A stretch of 48,184 nucleotides of DNA from an uncultured Candidatus Pelagibacter sp. (GCA_905620495.1 CAJQTK010000015.1:1-48184), one strand, 5' to 3'. Positions 17,256-25,551 are shown, numbered from the stretch's first letter. A program made the numbers and translations. Notes: generated by a model not told the origin, from the sequence alone.

Positions 17256-17330
17256 GCCTGCGTAGTATAACGGTTAGTACGATAGTTTGTGGAACTATAG
17301 GATTTGGTTCGATTCCAAGCGCGGGTACCA
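17256..17330 (+). tRNA. tRNA-His (anticodon GTG), without encoded G-1
   Basis: A 75-nt cloverleaf with encoded CCA. The acceptor GCCTGCG pairs with CGCGGGT, including a G1-T72 end pair, then A73 and CCA. The anticodon arm ATAGT/ACTAT encloses TTGTGGA, giving GTG (His). The base before position 1 is T, not G, and position 73 is A, not C. The usual bacterial His identity pair G-1:C73 is therefore missing. This variant is known from a subset of alphaproteobacteria that also have a distinct histidyl-tRNA synthetase. hisS begins 6 nt after the CCA. Confidence 0.93.
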
Positions 17331-17336
17331 AAAAAA

Positions 17337-18734
17337 ATGGATAAAGAAAATAAATTAATTCCTGGGTTACCCTCAGGGTTTGAAGATAGATGGGGCAAGA
17401 AATTAATTATCAAGAAAAAGTTAATTAATATAATTGAAGCTAATTTTGTAAAATTTGGCTTTGGTGCTCTTGAAACTCCTTCATTTGAAATTTCTGAGAA
17501 TATTGGATCATTTCTTGCAGATGACGATAGTAATCCTATGTCTGACGTATTCTCATTTAAGGATGGTGAAAAAAATATTACTCTTCGATATGATTTATCA
17601 AGCCCGTTAGCTAGATTTGTTGCACAAAATAATCAAGAATTACCACTACCTTATAAAAGATACCAAATGGGTGATGTGTGGAGAAACGAAAAAGCAGGCA
17701 ATGCCCGTTACAGAAGTTTTTTACAATGTGATGCCGATATAGTTGGTAACGTTAACCCAGCTCAAGCAAATGCTGAACTTTGTAATTTAATTGCCAGTAC
17801 ACTTCTTGCTTGTGGTTTAAAAAAAGATCAGTTCGTTGTTAACATTAGTAATCGAAAAATTGTTCAAGGGTTAATTGAAGACCTTAAAATATCCGAAGAC
17901 AAAAAAATAAAGGTTATGAGGGCAATTGATAAATTAGATAAGCCTGGCTTCGGTTTAAGAGGAGTTGAAGATTTATTGAAAAAAGAAAGAGCAGATGTCA
18001 GTGGAGCAGTTACTAAAGGTGCTGACTTAACTGATGATCAAGCTTCACAAATAATTAATTTCTTAAAAGTAAAAGATTTAAAAGAATTAAAAGACAATTT
18101 AAAAAACCCACTATCTCAAGAAGGAATTAAAGAGTTAGAGGATTTATTAGAAATTGCGAGTTACGGCGATTATCTAGACCAGATTAAAACTAATTTTACT
18201 ATTGTTAGAGGTCTTGCTTATTATGATGGTTTTTGTGTTGAAACAAATTTAAATTTCAAAGCAAAAAACAATAAAGGTAAAGAAGTTGATATTGGAAGTA
18301 TTTGTTCAGGCGGACAATACAATAAGCTAATCTCAAGATTTAAAGGGGTTGATATACCAGGAACTGGAATGAGTATTGGAGTGGATAGGTTACTTTTTGC
18401 TATGTTGCAACTAGATCAAATTGAAGTTGATGAGAAAAAACCAATAATTGTCTGCGTAATGGATAAAAAATATTTAAAAAATTATTATGAGATTTTAAAA
18501 GTTTTAAGAGACAATAATATCAACTCTGAAATATTTTTAGACAGTAAAAAAAATCTGGGTAAACAATTAACTTACGCTAACAAAAAACAATGTCCTGTTG
18601 CAATCATATGTGGTGAAAATGAATTTAATGATAATACAATTACTTTAAAAAACCTTTTAGGCACTAAAGGTGAAAACAACCAAGTAACATTTCCAAAAGA
18701 AAACTTAATTAATGAAATCAAAAAATTTATCTGA
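17337..18734 (+). CDS. hisS: Histidyl-tRNA synthetase
   Basis: Charges tRNA-His with histidine. The 465-residue class II synthetase shows LPSGFEDRW at residues 11-19, RYDLSSPLARFVAQN at 84-98, motif 2 DVWRNEKAGNARYRSFLQC at 113-131, the histidine loop GLAYYDGF in the middle, and motif 3 GTGMSIGVDRLLF. Motif 2 has the RNEK...R.R.F form that I associate with the alphaproteobacterial variant HisRS that accepts tRNA-His lacking G-1, rather than the common bacterial FRHERPQKGR form. I chose the ATG at 17337 because the open frame upstream runs into tRNA-His. The 6-nt spacer leaves no Shine-Dalgarno site outside the tRNA. It overlaps hisZ by 23 bp. Confidence 0.94.
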   Translation: MDKENKLIPGLPSGFEDRWGKKLIIKKKLINIIEANFVKFGFGALETPSFEISENIGSFLADDDSNPMSDVFSFKDGEKNITLRYDLSSPLARFVAQNNQELPLPYKRYQMGDVWRNEKAGNARYRSFLQCDADIVGNVNPAQANAELCNLIASTLLACGLKKDQFVVNISNRKIVQGLIEDLKISEDKKIKVMRAIDKLDKPGFGLRGVEDLLKKERADVSGAVTKGADLTDDQASQIINFLKVKDLKELKDNLKNPLSQEGIKELEDLLEIASYGDYLDQIKTNFTIVRGLAYYDGFCVETNLNFKAKNNKGKEVDIGSICSGGQYNKLISRFKGVDIPGTGMSIGVDRLLFAMLQLDQIEVDEKKPIIVCVMDKKYLKNYYEILKVLRDNNINSEIFLDSKKNLGKQLTYANKKQCPVAIICGENEFNDNTITLKNLLGTKGENNQVTFPKENLINEIKKFI

Positions 18735-19764
18735 AAAAATCCTTAGATCAGTAAAATCTAAAGGGTTTAAATACATTGATTTACCTTCAGTGATTGAAGC
18801 CAATCATATTGTGCAAAGATCTGGTGAAAATTTTAGGAAATTTATTTTTTCATTTATTGATCAAAATGGCAGTGAGCTTTGTTTGAGACCCGATCTAACC
18901 ATTGTATCCTGCTTAAGATACATAGAGAACAATCTAAGGGGTAAAGAGAAAATATTTTATAGTGGTCAGGCTTACAGAAAGTCTAATAATAAAAAAGATT
19001 CTATTATTAGAGACCAAGTAGGCTTTGAAATAATTGGATCTAAAGGGGAAAAAAATGATGATAAAGAAATTATTAACACAGCCTTAAAATCATTATCAAA
19101 TTTACAATATTCAACAGGAACTTTGAAGATTGGAAATGTTGAAATTTTTAACCTTCTTATATCCAAGTTAGATATTCCAAAGCGCTGGAAACTAAGACTT
19201 TCAAGGCACTTTTGGAGAGAAGATTATTTTAATGATTTATTAAAAAGGTTAGAGACGAACTCTGATGTAGATCCAACAATCGTTGAAGTAGATAAAAAAA
19301 GATATTTAAAAATGCTAAAAGAGAATCAGCAGACTATTGTTGCAGGACGTTCTGTTGAAGAAATTTTAAAGAGATTTAACAATAAAATTAAAGACCCAAG
19401 AAGAGCAAGCAAAGGTAAAAATGTTTCAAAAATTATTAAAGAGTTTTTAAAGATTAATTGCCCGATAAACCAAGCTGCTGAAAAACTTAATGACTTCTTT
19501 AAAAAGAATAAGATTAACTTAGTTGTTGAGCAAAAATATTTTCCAACCTCATTAAATAAAATTCAAAAATTAAATGTTCAATTTTCAGCCTCATTCGGCC
19601 GTCAATTAGAATATTACACAGGCATGGTTTTTAAAATTGATATTAAGTCTAAATCTAAAAATATTAATATAATTAATGGTGGACGATATGACAAATTAAT
19701 TTCAGATCTTGGATCAAAAAAACAAGTTCCTGCAGTAGGAGCTGCTTTAAATTTAAATTATTAA
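18712..19764 (+). CDS. hisZ: ATP phosphoribosyltransferase regulatory subunit (HisRS paralogue)
   Basis: HisZ is a synthetase-like protein without aminoacylation activity that joins short-form HisG to make an active, histidine-inhibited ATP phosphoribosyltransferase. The 350-residue protein has class II synthetase-like blocks (LCLRPDLTIVSCLRY, YRKSNNKKDS in place of motif 2, LEYYTGMVFKI, INGGRYDKL) but lacks the C-terminal anticodon-binding domain of HisRS. Placement between hisS and short hisG supports the call. It overlaps hisS by 23 bp and hisG by one base, so the three are translationally coupled. Confidence 0.9.
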   Translation: MKSKNLSEKILRSVKSKGFKYIDLPSVIEANHIVQRSGENFRKFIFSFIDQNGSELCLRPDLTIVSCLRYIENNLRGKEKIFYSGQAYRKSNNKKDSIIRDQVGFEIIGSKGEKNDDKEIINTALKSLSNLQYSTGTLKIGNVEIFNLLISKLDIPKRWKLRLSRHFWREDYFNDLLKRLETNSDVDPTIVEVDKKRYLKMLKENQQTIVAGRSVEEILKRFNNKIKDPRRASKGKNVSKIIKEFLKINCPINQAAEKLNDFFKKNKINLVVEQKYFPTSLNKIQKLNVQFSASFGRQLEYYTGMVFKIDIKSKSKNINIINGGRYDKLISDLGSKKQVPAVGAALNLNY

Positions 19765-20453
19765 TGATAAAAAATATAATTAATATTGGCATCCCCAGCA
19801 AAGGTAGACTTAGAAAAGATATTTTAAAAATTTTTAAAAAAAATAAATTAAATTTAGTATCTGAAAGAGGAGAAAGAGATTTGTTAGGATCTATTAAAAA
19901 CTTATCTAATGTTAAAATACTGTATTTGCATGCAAGAGAGATAGTGGAAAGACTTGGAGATGGATCTTTAGACCTTGGATTTTCTGGTTATGACCTATTA
20001 AAAGAAAGTGAAATCAATATTCAAAATAAAATTAATGTAGTTAAGAAATATGGATTTGGTAAAGCAACACTGGTAGTTGCTATTCCCGATCCTTGGATTG
20101 ATGTTCAAACTGTTGCTGATTTAGAAGAAATTGCTTTTGAATTTAAGGACAAAAAGAAGAAAAGATTGAGAGTTGCAACAAAATATCCAAACTTAACAAG
20201 AGAATTTTTATTCTCTAAGGGTGTTACGCAATTTAAATTAGTTGGTAGTTTAGGTGCAACAGAAGCATATCCATTTACTGGGTCATCTGAAATTATAACT
20301 GATATTACATCAACTGGTGAAACTTTAAGAGCAAACAATCTTCGAATCCTAAAAGATGGTGAAATATTGCAGTCAGAAGCTTGTATGATGATTTCTAAAT
20401 CATCATATAAAAATAGTCTGGTTAAAAAATTAGTTAAGCTACTTTCTAAGTAA
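19764..20453 (+). CDS. hisG: ATP phosphoribosyltransferase, short form
   Basis: Catalyses the first step of histidine synthesis, ATP plus PRPP to phosphoribosyl-ATP. The 229 residues lack the C-terminal regulatory domain of long HisG, and hisZ lies directly upstream, so this is the HisZ-dependent short form. The sequence shows IPSKGRLRKD at residues 10-19, LDLGFSGYDLL, and the phosphoribosyl-binding loop region GATEAYPFTGSSEIITDIT...TGETLRAN. Its start overlaps the hisZ stop. The 198-bp gap after it holds only a doubtful small reverse frame. Confidence 0.94.
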   Translation: MIKNIINIGIPSKGRLRKDILKIFKKNKLNLVSERGERDLLGSIKNLSNVKILYLHAREIVERLGDGSLDLGFSGYDLLKESEINIQNKINVVKKYGFGKATLVVAIPDPWIDVQTVADLEEIAFEFKDKKKKRLRVATKYPNLTREFLFSKGVTQFKLVGSLGATEAYPFTGSSEIITDITSTGETLRANNLRILKDGEILQSEACMMISKSSYKNSLVKKLVKLLSK

Positions 20454-20570
20454 AGTATCTTTTACGTAAATTAGAATAATCTTAATAATATCTAAGTTTC
20501 TAAGTACAGCATAAATTGTAATAATAGCCCCTATAATAAAAAATATTTTTAATATTAATAAAAATTCCAT
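20439..20570 (-). CDS. Doubtful small membrane protein
   Basis: A 43-residue minus-strand frame with a hydrophobic first half (LLILKIFFIIGAIITIYAV) and a basic end, filling most of the gap between hisG and rmuC and overlapping the hisG end by 15 bp. AT-rich DNA yields such frames by chance, and no homologue is recognised. It is listed because it is the only coding candidate in this gap. Confidence 0.25.
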   Translation of the reverse strand: MEFLLILKIFFIIGAIITIYAVLRNLDIIKIILIYVKDTLLRK

Positions 20571-20651
20571 AGGTTTATTTCTAAATAATTAAATGCATTA
20601 AGCAACTTAACTATGATTAACCTGCTTTATATTGTAAAATAGGCAAGAATC

Positions 20652-21743
20652 ATGGATGGTATTCTATTAACCCTTATAGTTTTGTTGCTTGTAGCAACTT
20701 TAGGTATTTTATATCTAAATTTAAGATCTAATCCTAAAGATGAAAATAAAGAGAATGAAGAAATCGCAAATTTAAATGCAGAAATTGTTAAGCTAAAAGA
20801 CTCTTTAAATATTACCATTAATACTTCATTAAATTCTATGTCGACGTCATTTAACTCTCTATCAACTGGAGTAACTAAAGACATGACAGCGGCTTTAACA
20901 AAAGTTGATGAAAAAGTTGGTAACTTCAATAACCAAGTAGAGTTATTAAATAAAAGCCAAGAAGGTATAACAAAAATTTTAGCTGGAGTTAAAAAATATG
21001 GAACTCTTGCAGAGTTTTCATTGGATGCTTTAATCAAAGACTTATTACCTGCCTCTCAATTCATAACTAACGTTAAGATGAAAGAGGACACAAGTGAAAA
21101 TGTTGAATTTGCAATCAAACTTCAAGGTGATGTTATGGTTCCAGTAGACTCACATTTTCCAGTAGAAAAATTTAAAGCAATTACCGATGGTTATGACGCG
21201 GATGATAAAAAAGCTGTTGCAGACGCAAGAGCAAAATTAGCTGCTGCATTTAAAGCTAAAGCTAAAAGTGTTAATGAAAAATATATTGTACCACCAAAAA
21301 CTACAGATTTTGCAATTGTTTATGCCCCAACTGAAAGTTTATATAAAGAATTAACTGAATACCAAGATCCAACTACTAAAGAATTATTAACTCAAGAATT
21401 AATGAAAAAACATAAAGTTGTAATATGTGGCCCAAATACTCTTTCTGCTTATTTACAATCATTACACATGGGCTTTCAATCTCTAAAAGTTCAAAAGGGT
21501 GCAACAGAAATTTATGATCATTTAAAAACAATTAGTACAAGATTTTCAAAACATTTTGATAATATAGTTTCTCTTAGAAAAAAATTAGAAGAAGCAATGA
21601 TCGTTGTTGATAAGTTTGGAACTGACGCAAGGTCAATTAGCAGAAGCCTAGAAAATATTAAAGATCCTGAACAAGTTGATAAAGCTGTTCAAACAGAAAA
21701 CGTAGAAAAATTTGTTGACCCTTCAAAACAAGCAAAAAATTAA
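20652..21743 (+). CDS. rmuC: DNA recombination protein RmuC
   Basis: RmuC proteins limit DNA inversion between short repeats and have a nuclease-like core related to PD-(D/E)XK enzymes. The 363-residue protein has an N-terminal membrane anchor at residues about 3-22, a short coiled coil (rather than the long one of enteric RmuC) to about residue 100, and the family domain starting at GVKKYGTLAEFSLDAL. That domain contains VMVPVDSHFPVEKFKAI with the conserved Asp-Ser-His-Phe-Pro and later KHKVVICGPNTLSAYLQSL. The next two genes are also DNA nucleases, suggesting a shared repair role. Confidence 0.92.
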   Translation: MDGILLTLIVLLLVATLGILYLNLRSNPKDENKENEEIANLNAEIVKLKDSLNITINTSLNSMSTSFNSLSTGVTKDMTAALTKVDEKVGNFNNQVELLNKSQEGITKILAGVKKYGTLAEFSLDALIKDLLPASQFITNVKMKEDTSENVEFAIKLQGDVMVPVDSHFPVEKFKAITDGYDADDKKAVADARAKLAAAFKAKAKSVNEKYIVPPKTTDFAIVYAPTESLYKELTEYQDPTTKELLTQELMKKHKVVICGPNTLSAYLQSLHMGFQSLKVQKGATEIYDHLKTISTRFSKHFDNIVSLRKKLEEAMIVVDKFGTDARSISRSLENIKDPEQVDKAVQTENVEKFVDPSKQAKN

Positions 21744-21780
21744 TTTCTTTTTCTCTTCAATACCGTTTATAACTAACTAT

Positions 21781-22467
21781 ATGCAGTGGAATAACAAATT
21801 TACTTATCCAAAATCCATGAGATCAATGGTTAGTGGTTCAAGAATGTATGCTGTAAATCAACAAAAGCTTCCATCAGTTACATCAATTTTACAAGCAACA
21901 CAAAGTGAAGAAAAAAAAGCAGCCCTTGCAAATTGGAAAGCAAGAGTAGGAGCTGCTGAAGCAAATAGAATTAAAAATGATGCCTCAAGCAGAGGAACAT
22001 CAATGCATGGCTTTCTAGAAAAATATTTATTAGGCCAGTTAAATCTAGAATTATTAGAAGAGGAGAATAAATCTAAAAAAATGGCTGATGAAATTATTGA
22101 GCAAGGAATTAAAGGAAAATTGTCAGAGATATGGGGAACGGAATCTTGTTTATACTACCCCGGAAAGTATGCTGGAACGTGCGATGCGGTAGGTGTGTAT
22201 GAAGGGCAAGAAACCATTATAGATTTTAAACAATCCAATAAACCTAAAAAAGAGGAGTGGATTGAGGACTATTACCTTCAATTAGGAGCCTATTCATTAG
22301 CTCATAACGTTGTTCATAACTCAAACATCACCCAAGGAATTGTTTTACTTTGTACTGTAGATAATTTATTCCAAGACTTTAGAATTCAAGGCGCAAAATT
22401 AGAAGAATATCAAAACAAGTTTTTAGAAAAAGTTGAACAATTTTATCAACAAAGGAATATGAACTAG
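21781..22467 (+). CDS. PD-(D/E)XK exonuclease, MGME1-like / marine-phage-like
   Basis: A 228-residue nuclease-fold protein. I chose the ATG at 21781 because the longer frame overlaps rmuC and lacks conserved features. Visible motifs are LPSVTSIL at residues 30-37, SSRGTSMH at 69-76, the central GTCDAVGVYEGQETIIDFK at 132-150 (Asp135, then Asp148-x-Lys150), and QLGAY at 167-171 in the QxxxY position. This order matches the PD-(D/E)XK exonuclease group containing mitochondrial MGME1. From memory the DFKQSNKPKKEEW segment resembles proteins of T4-like cyanophages and pelagiphages. It probably trims single-stranded DNA ends. It lies between rmuC and an ExoI-like gene (2-bp gap). Confidence 0.8.
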   Translation: MQWNNKFTYPKSMRSMVSGSRMYAVNQQKLPSVTSILQATQSEEKKAALANWKARVGAAEANRIKNDASSRGTSMHGFLEKYLLGQLNLELLEEENKSKKMADEIIEQGIKGKLSEIWGTESCLYYPGKYAGTCDAVGVYEGQETIIDFKQSNKPKKEEWIEDYYLQLGAYSLAHNVVHNSNITQGIVLLCTVDNLFQDFRIQGAKLEEYQNKFLEKVEQFYQQRNMN

Positions 22468-22468
22468 T

Positions 22469-23896
22469 ATGAATTTAGCAATATGGGATATAGAATCTAG
22501 CAGTGCGAACACTTCATGGGGAAGTATTATTGAAGTGGGTGGTGTTTTAGTTGACGCAAACTTTAAAGAATTAGACAGATTTAATTTAAGATGCAGGTTA
22601 CCTGAAGGTGAAGTACCTCAGGCAATGGCTTTAATAGTTAATAAAACTAGTGTTGATTTATTAACTAAGGGAAACCTAAGCCACTATCAAATGCTAGCTC
22701 AGTTAGAAGCGATATTTAAAAAATGGAGCCCAGCAATATTCATGGGTTGGTCAAATATTGGATTCGACGACGAGATGATAAGAAACGAATTTTTTAGAGG
22801 AATTAGATATCCTTACATTACAAATGCTACTCCAAATAAAAGACATGACGGATTAAATATTGCAAGAGGAGCTCATGCGGTTGATGAGAGTGTAGTAAAA
22901 ACTGAAATAAATGCAAAAGGTAATGCGGTAATGAAGTTAGAATCGTTAGCAAGAATGAATGGATTTGAATCAAGTGGGGCTCACTCAGCTTTATTTGATG
23001 CGGAATTAACTGTTAAGGTTTTAGGTTTAATTAAAAAAAATCAACCTGAAACTTGGGATACATTTTTAAGAACAGCAAATAAAAGTGACACAGAAACAAT
23101 ATTTAAAACAGAAAAAATGTTTACTCTTGCAGAATATCATTTTGGTAAAAATTATAGATTTGTAGTTGCGCCACTTCACCCAAAACATTGCATTCATCCA
23201 ATTTATCAATGGGGCCAAGCATTTGATCTTAAAATTGATCCTATTCCATTATTTGATATGTCAATTTCAGAACTTAAAAGTGCTATTAAAAAATTAAAGT
23301 TTTTAAGAACTATACGATCAAACAAAGCTCCTATAATTTTAGAGGCAAGTTATGGATTACAAACTGAACCATATAGCAAACTTGATCCTGATTTAATTAA
23401 AGAGCGTGCAAAATTAGTAAATAGTAATGAGAAATTTTCTCAAAACGTTTTAACAGCATTAAGAGAAACTGCTGAAGAAAAAGCACAATTTGATTCACAG
23501 ATAGACCTACTTGCTGAAGAGACTATTTATAAAAAATTTACTCCTCAAAAAGATACAGCGTTATTTCCAAAATGGCATGCAGCGTCTTGGAAGGATAAAT
23601 TGATTTTGCTGGATAAATTTGAAGATGAAAGAATGGTAAGTTTTGGAAAAAAGATAATTTATCAAGAATCACCAGAAACATTACCCGCAGACATGTTTAA
23701 AACGATAAAAAGAGGGATTGCTGAAAGAATATTGAGTGATGAAAAGGAAAAATGGTGGACTTGCAAAGAGTTCTATTTTGAATGTGATAATTTAAGAGAC
23801 AGATATACCAATGATAAAGATGAGAAAAAACTTAAGTTTTTAGACGAAATCAATGAGTTTGTTGAAGGTATTCAAAAAAAATACGAGCAAGCCTAA
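22469..23896 (+). CDS. sbcB: Exodeoxyribonuclease I-like DEDDh exonuclease
   Basis: ExoI degrades single-stranded DNA 3' to 5' and acts in mismatch repair and recombination. The 475-residue protein has DIES at residues 7-10 (Exo I Asp7, Glu9), the Exo II region MGWSNIGFDDEMIRNEFF, and Exo III GAHSALFDAELTVKVL with His and Asp of the DEDDh set. After the nuclease core come the SH3-like and helical regions typical of ExoI, in the same order as in E. coli SbcB. It directly follows the MGME1-like nuclease. The gene symbol is by homology; activity on DNA is inferred. Confidence 0.85.
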   Translation: MNLAIWDIESSSANTSWGSIIEVGGVLVDANFKELDRFNLRCRLPEGEVPQAMALIVNKTSVDLLTKGNLSHYQMLAQLEAIFKKWSPAIFMGWSNIGFDDEMIRNEFFRGIRYPYITNATPNKRHDGLNIARGAHAVDESVVKTEINAKGNAVMKLESLARMNGFESSGAHSALFDAELTVKVLGLIKKNQPETWDTFLRTANKSDTETIFKTEKMFTLAEYHFGKNYRFVVAPLHPKHCIHPIYQWGQAFDLKIDPIPLFDMSISELKSAIKKLKFLRTIRSNKAPIILEASYGLQTEPYSKLDPDLIKERAKLVNSNEKFSQNVLTALRETAEEKAQFDSQIDLLAEETIYKKFTPQKDTALFPKWHAASWKDKLILLDKFEDERMVSFGKKIIYQESPETLPADMFKTIKRGIAERILSDEKEKWWTCKEFYFECDNLRDRYTNDKDEKKLKFLDEINEFVEGIQKKYEQA

Positions 23897-23934
23897 TTCT
23901 CCTGTGAATTAATTTAAAAAAACCTTTTTACATA

Positions 23935-23962
23935 TTGAATAAATATAATAAGAATTTATATA
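23935..23962 (+). promoter_or_regulatory. Candidate promoter for the thioredoxin gene
   Basis: TTGAAT (23935-23940) and TATATA (23957-23962) are 16 bp apart. The predicted start point coincides with the ATG at 23969, which would give a leaderless mRNA. It lies in the 72-bp gap after the nuclease genes. Confidence 0.32.
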
Positions 23963-23968
23963 AGAAAC

Positions 23969-24286
23969 ATGCTTATAGATTTTAAAGATGAACAATTTGA
24001 AACAAAAATTAAGAACGAAGAAGTATCAATTGTGCAGTTTTCTGCAGAATGGTGTGCCCCTTGTAAGGCATTGATTCCTGTAATGGAAAAGTTATCTGAT
24101 ACCTATAAAGACAAAGCTAGTTTTTACTATGCGGACATTGAAAATGGTGGAATTAACACTGGTTCTGCTGCTGGTGTAAGAGGAGTTCCTACCGTTATAG
24201 TTTATAAAAAAGGTGTTGAAGTAGACAGAAAAGTAGGTGGAGTTGCAGAGAGCCACATGAAAGAATTTCTAGATAAGAATATCTAG
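23969..24286 (+). CDS. trxA: Thioredoxin
   Basis: A 105-residue cytoplasmic disulfide reductase. It has the redox motif WCAPCK (Cys29 and Cys32) and the cis-proline loop GVRGVPT, with the usual central Asp replaced in context by a shifted acidic residue. No signal peptide is present. It faces folC in convergent orientation and the two stops overlap by 4 bp. In many alphaproteobacteria trxA lies between folC and addA; here the genes on its other side are ExoI-like, MGME1-like and rmuC instead. Confidence 0.92.
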   Translation: MLIDFKDEQFETKIKNEEVSIVQFSAEWCAPCKALIPVMEKLSDTYKDKASFYYADIENGGINTGSAAGVRGVPTVIVYKKGVEVDRKVGGVAESHMKEFLDKNI

Positions 24287-25551
24287 TTTAAATTTAAAAC
24301 TTCTCCTGCAAGATATAAAGAACCTGTAATTAAAATCATATCATTTTCCTGAAGATCAATTGATCTAATCGCATTTTCAACTGAGTTTTGGTATTTTATA
24401 TTCTTATAATTTTTAATTTTTTCTTTAAGTTCATTTCCCTTAATAGCATTAGGTTGATTTGGAATATCAATTGTTGTTAAGGATTTAATATCTTTAAAGT
24501 AACCCATATACTCGTTGTGATCTTTGTTTGCCATCATTCCTAATATAATATGTTTTTTACAATTTAAACTTTGAAGATATTCACTTAATACTTTTGCGCC
24601 AAGCGGGTTATGAGACCCGTCTATAAATAATAGATTATTCTTAACTAAATCTTTTAGTTTTCCAGATTTTAATTCTTGTAGTCGTGCAATACTTTCTATT
24701 TTAGTAATACCATTCTTAATATGTTCATCAGTTATCTTGTAATCTGTTAGTTGTCTTGCAGTTGCAATCGCAGTAGAAACATTTTCTAATTGAAATTCAC
24801 CAGGTAAATTTGGTTTTGGGAGTTTTAAACCTCCAAACTCATCTTCAAAATAAAAGAAATCATTTTCTTTTAAGACGAAACTGTAATTTTTATTAAAGAT
24901 TATTTTTTTAGAAGAATTATCTTTAATTGTATTTTCAATACTTTTGTTAATTTCATTCGAGCTTTGTTTCGCAACGATGATTTTAGAATTTAATAAAGTT
25001 GATGTTTTCTCAAATATAATTTTATCAACTGTTTGGTCTCCTTTTGGAAGCCAATCTAAATGATCAAGACCAATGGCTGTCACAATGCTTGCCAAGTTTT
25101 TCTTTAAAATATTAGTCGCATCAAATCTGTGGAATAGGCCAGACTCAATTAAGTTAATGTTTTCAGGGTATTTTTTAGCATAATGAAGGTAAGCAACAGT
25201 TAAAATTTCAAAGAAAGTAATTTGAGTCCCATTATTTGCTTCTTCTATTTCAGAAAAAAGATTGGCCAACTCATCATCTGTTAAGGGCTTGTTATTAAAT
25301 ACAAATCGTTCATTAATTCTTTGGACATGTGGGCTTGTATAAATATTACATTTGTAATTTGCTTCTTTTAAAATTGTATAAAGAGCTTGGATGGTTGAAA
25401 ATTTACCATTTGTCCCAACAACAGAAATACAATTAATTTTATCTTGAGGGTTACCTAATTTTTCTAAAAGATTTCTAGTTCGATCTAGACTTAGATCTAT
25501 TTCCTTAGGATGCAGCTTTTGTAAGCGTTCTACTATCTTCTGAAGTTTCAT
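24283..25551 (-). CDS. folC: Folylpolyglutamate / dihydrofolate synthase
   Basis: Adds glutamate to dihydropteroate and to folates, keeping them in the cell. The 422-residue Mur-ligase-fold protein shows the ATP loop VVGTNGKFST at about residues 44-53, TAIGLDHLDWLP with a metal-binding His, LPGEFQLENVSTAIA, and DGSHNP in the C-terminal domain. The ATP loop is unusual: the family has GTNGKGS, but Gly is Phe51 here. Its ATG lies 47 bp inside accD; no later Met would keep the conserved N-terminus, so the long overlap appears real. Confidence 0.92.
   Translation of the reverse strand: MKLQKIVERLQKLHPKEIDLSLDRTRNLLEKLGNPQDKINCISVVGTNGKFSTIQALYTILKEANYKCNIYTSPHVQRINERFVFNNKPLTDDELANLFSEIEEANNGTQITFFEILTVAYLHYAKKYPENINLIESGLFHRFDATNILKKNLASIVTAIGLDHLDWLPKGDQTVDKIIFEKTSTLLNSKIIVAKQSSNEINKSIENTIKDNSSKKIIFNKNYSFVLKENDFFYFEDEFGGLKLPKPNLPGEFQLENVSTAIATARQLTDYKITDEHIKNGITKIESIARLQELKSGKLKDLVKNNLLFIDGSHNPLGAKVLSEYLQSLNCKKHIILGMMANKDHNEYMGYFKDIKSLTTIDIPNQPNAIKGNELKEKIKNYKNIKYQNSVENAIRSIDLQENDMILITGSLYLAGEVLNLN

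Noticed and set aside
17304..17336. N-terminal extension of hisS into tRNA-His
   Set aside because: The added 11 codons are the tRNA T-arm and acceptor read as protein; the ATG at 17337 fits HisRS alignment.
20627..21037. Minus-strand frame of 136 codons inside rmuC
   Set aside because: It is the reverse shadow of the rmuC N-terminal region.
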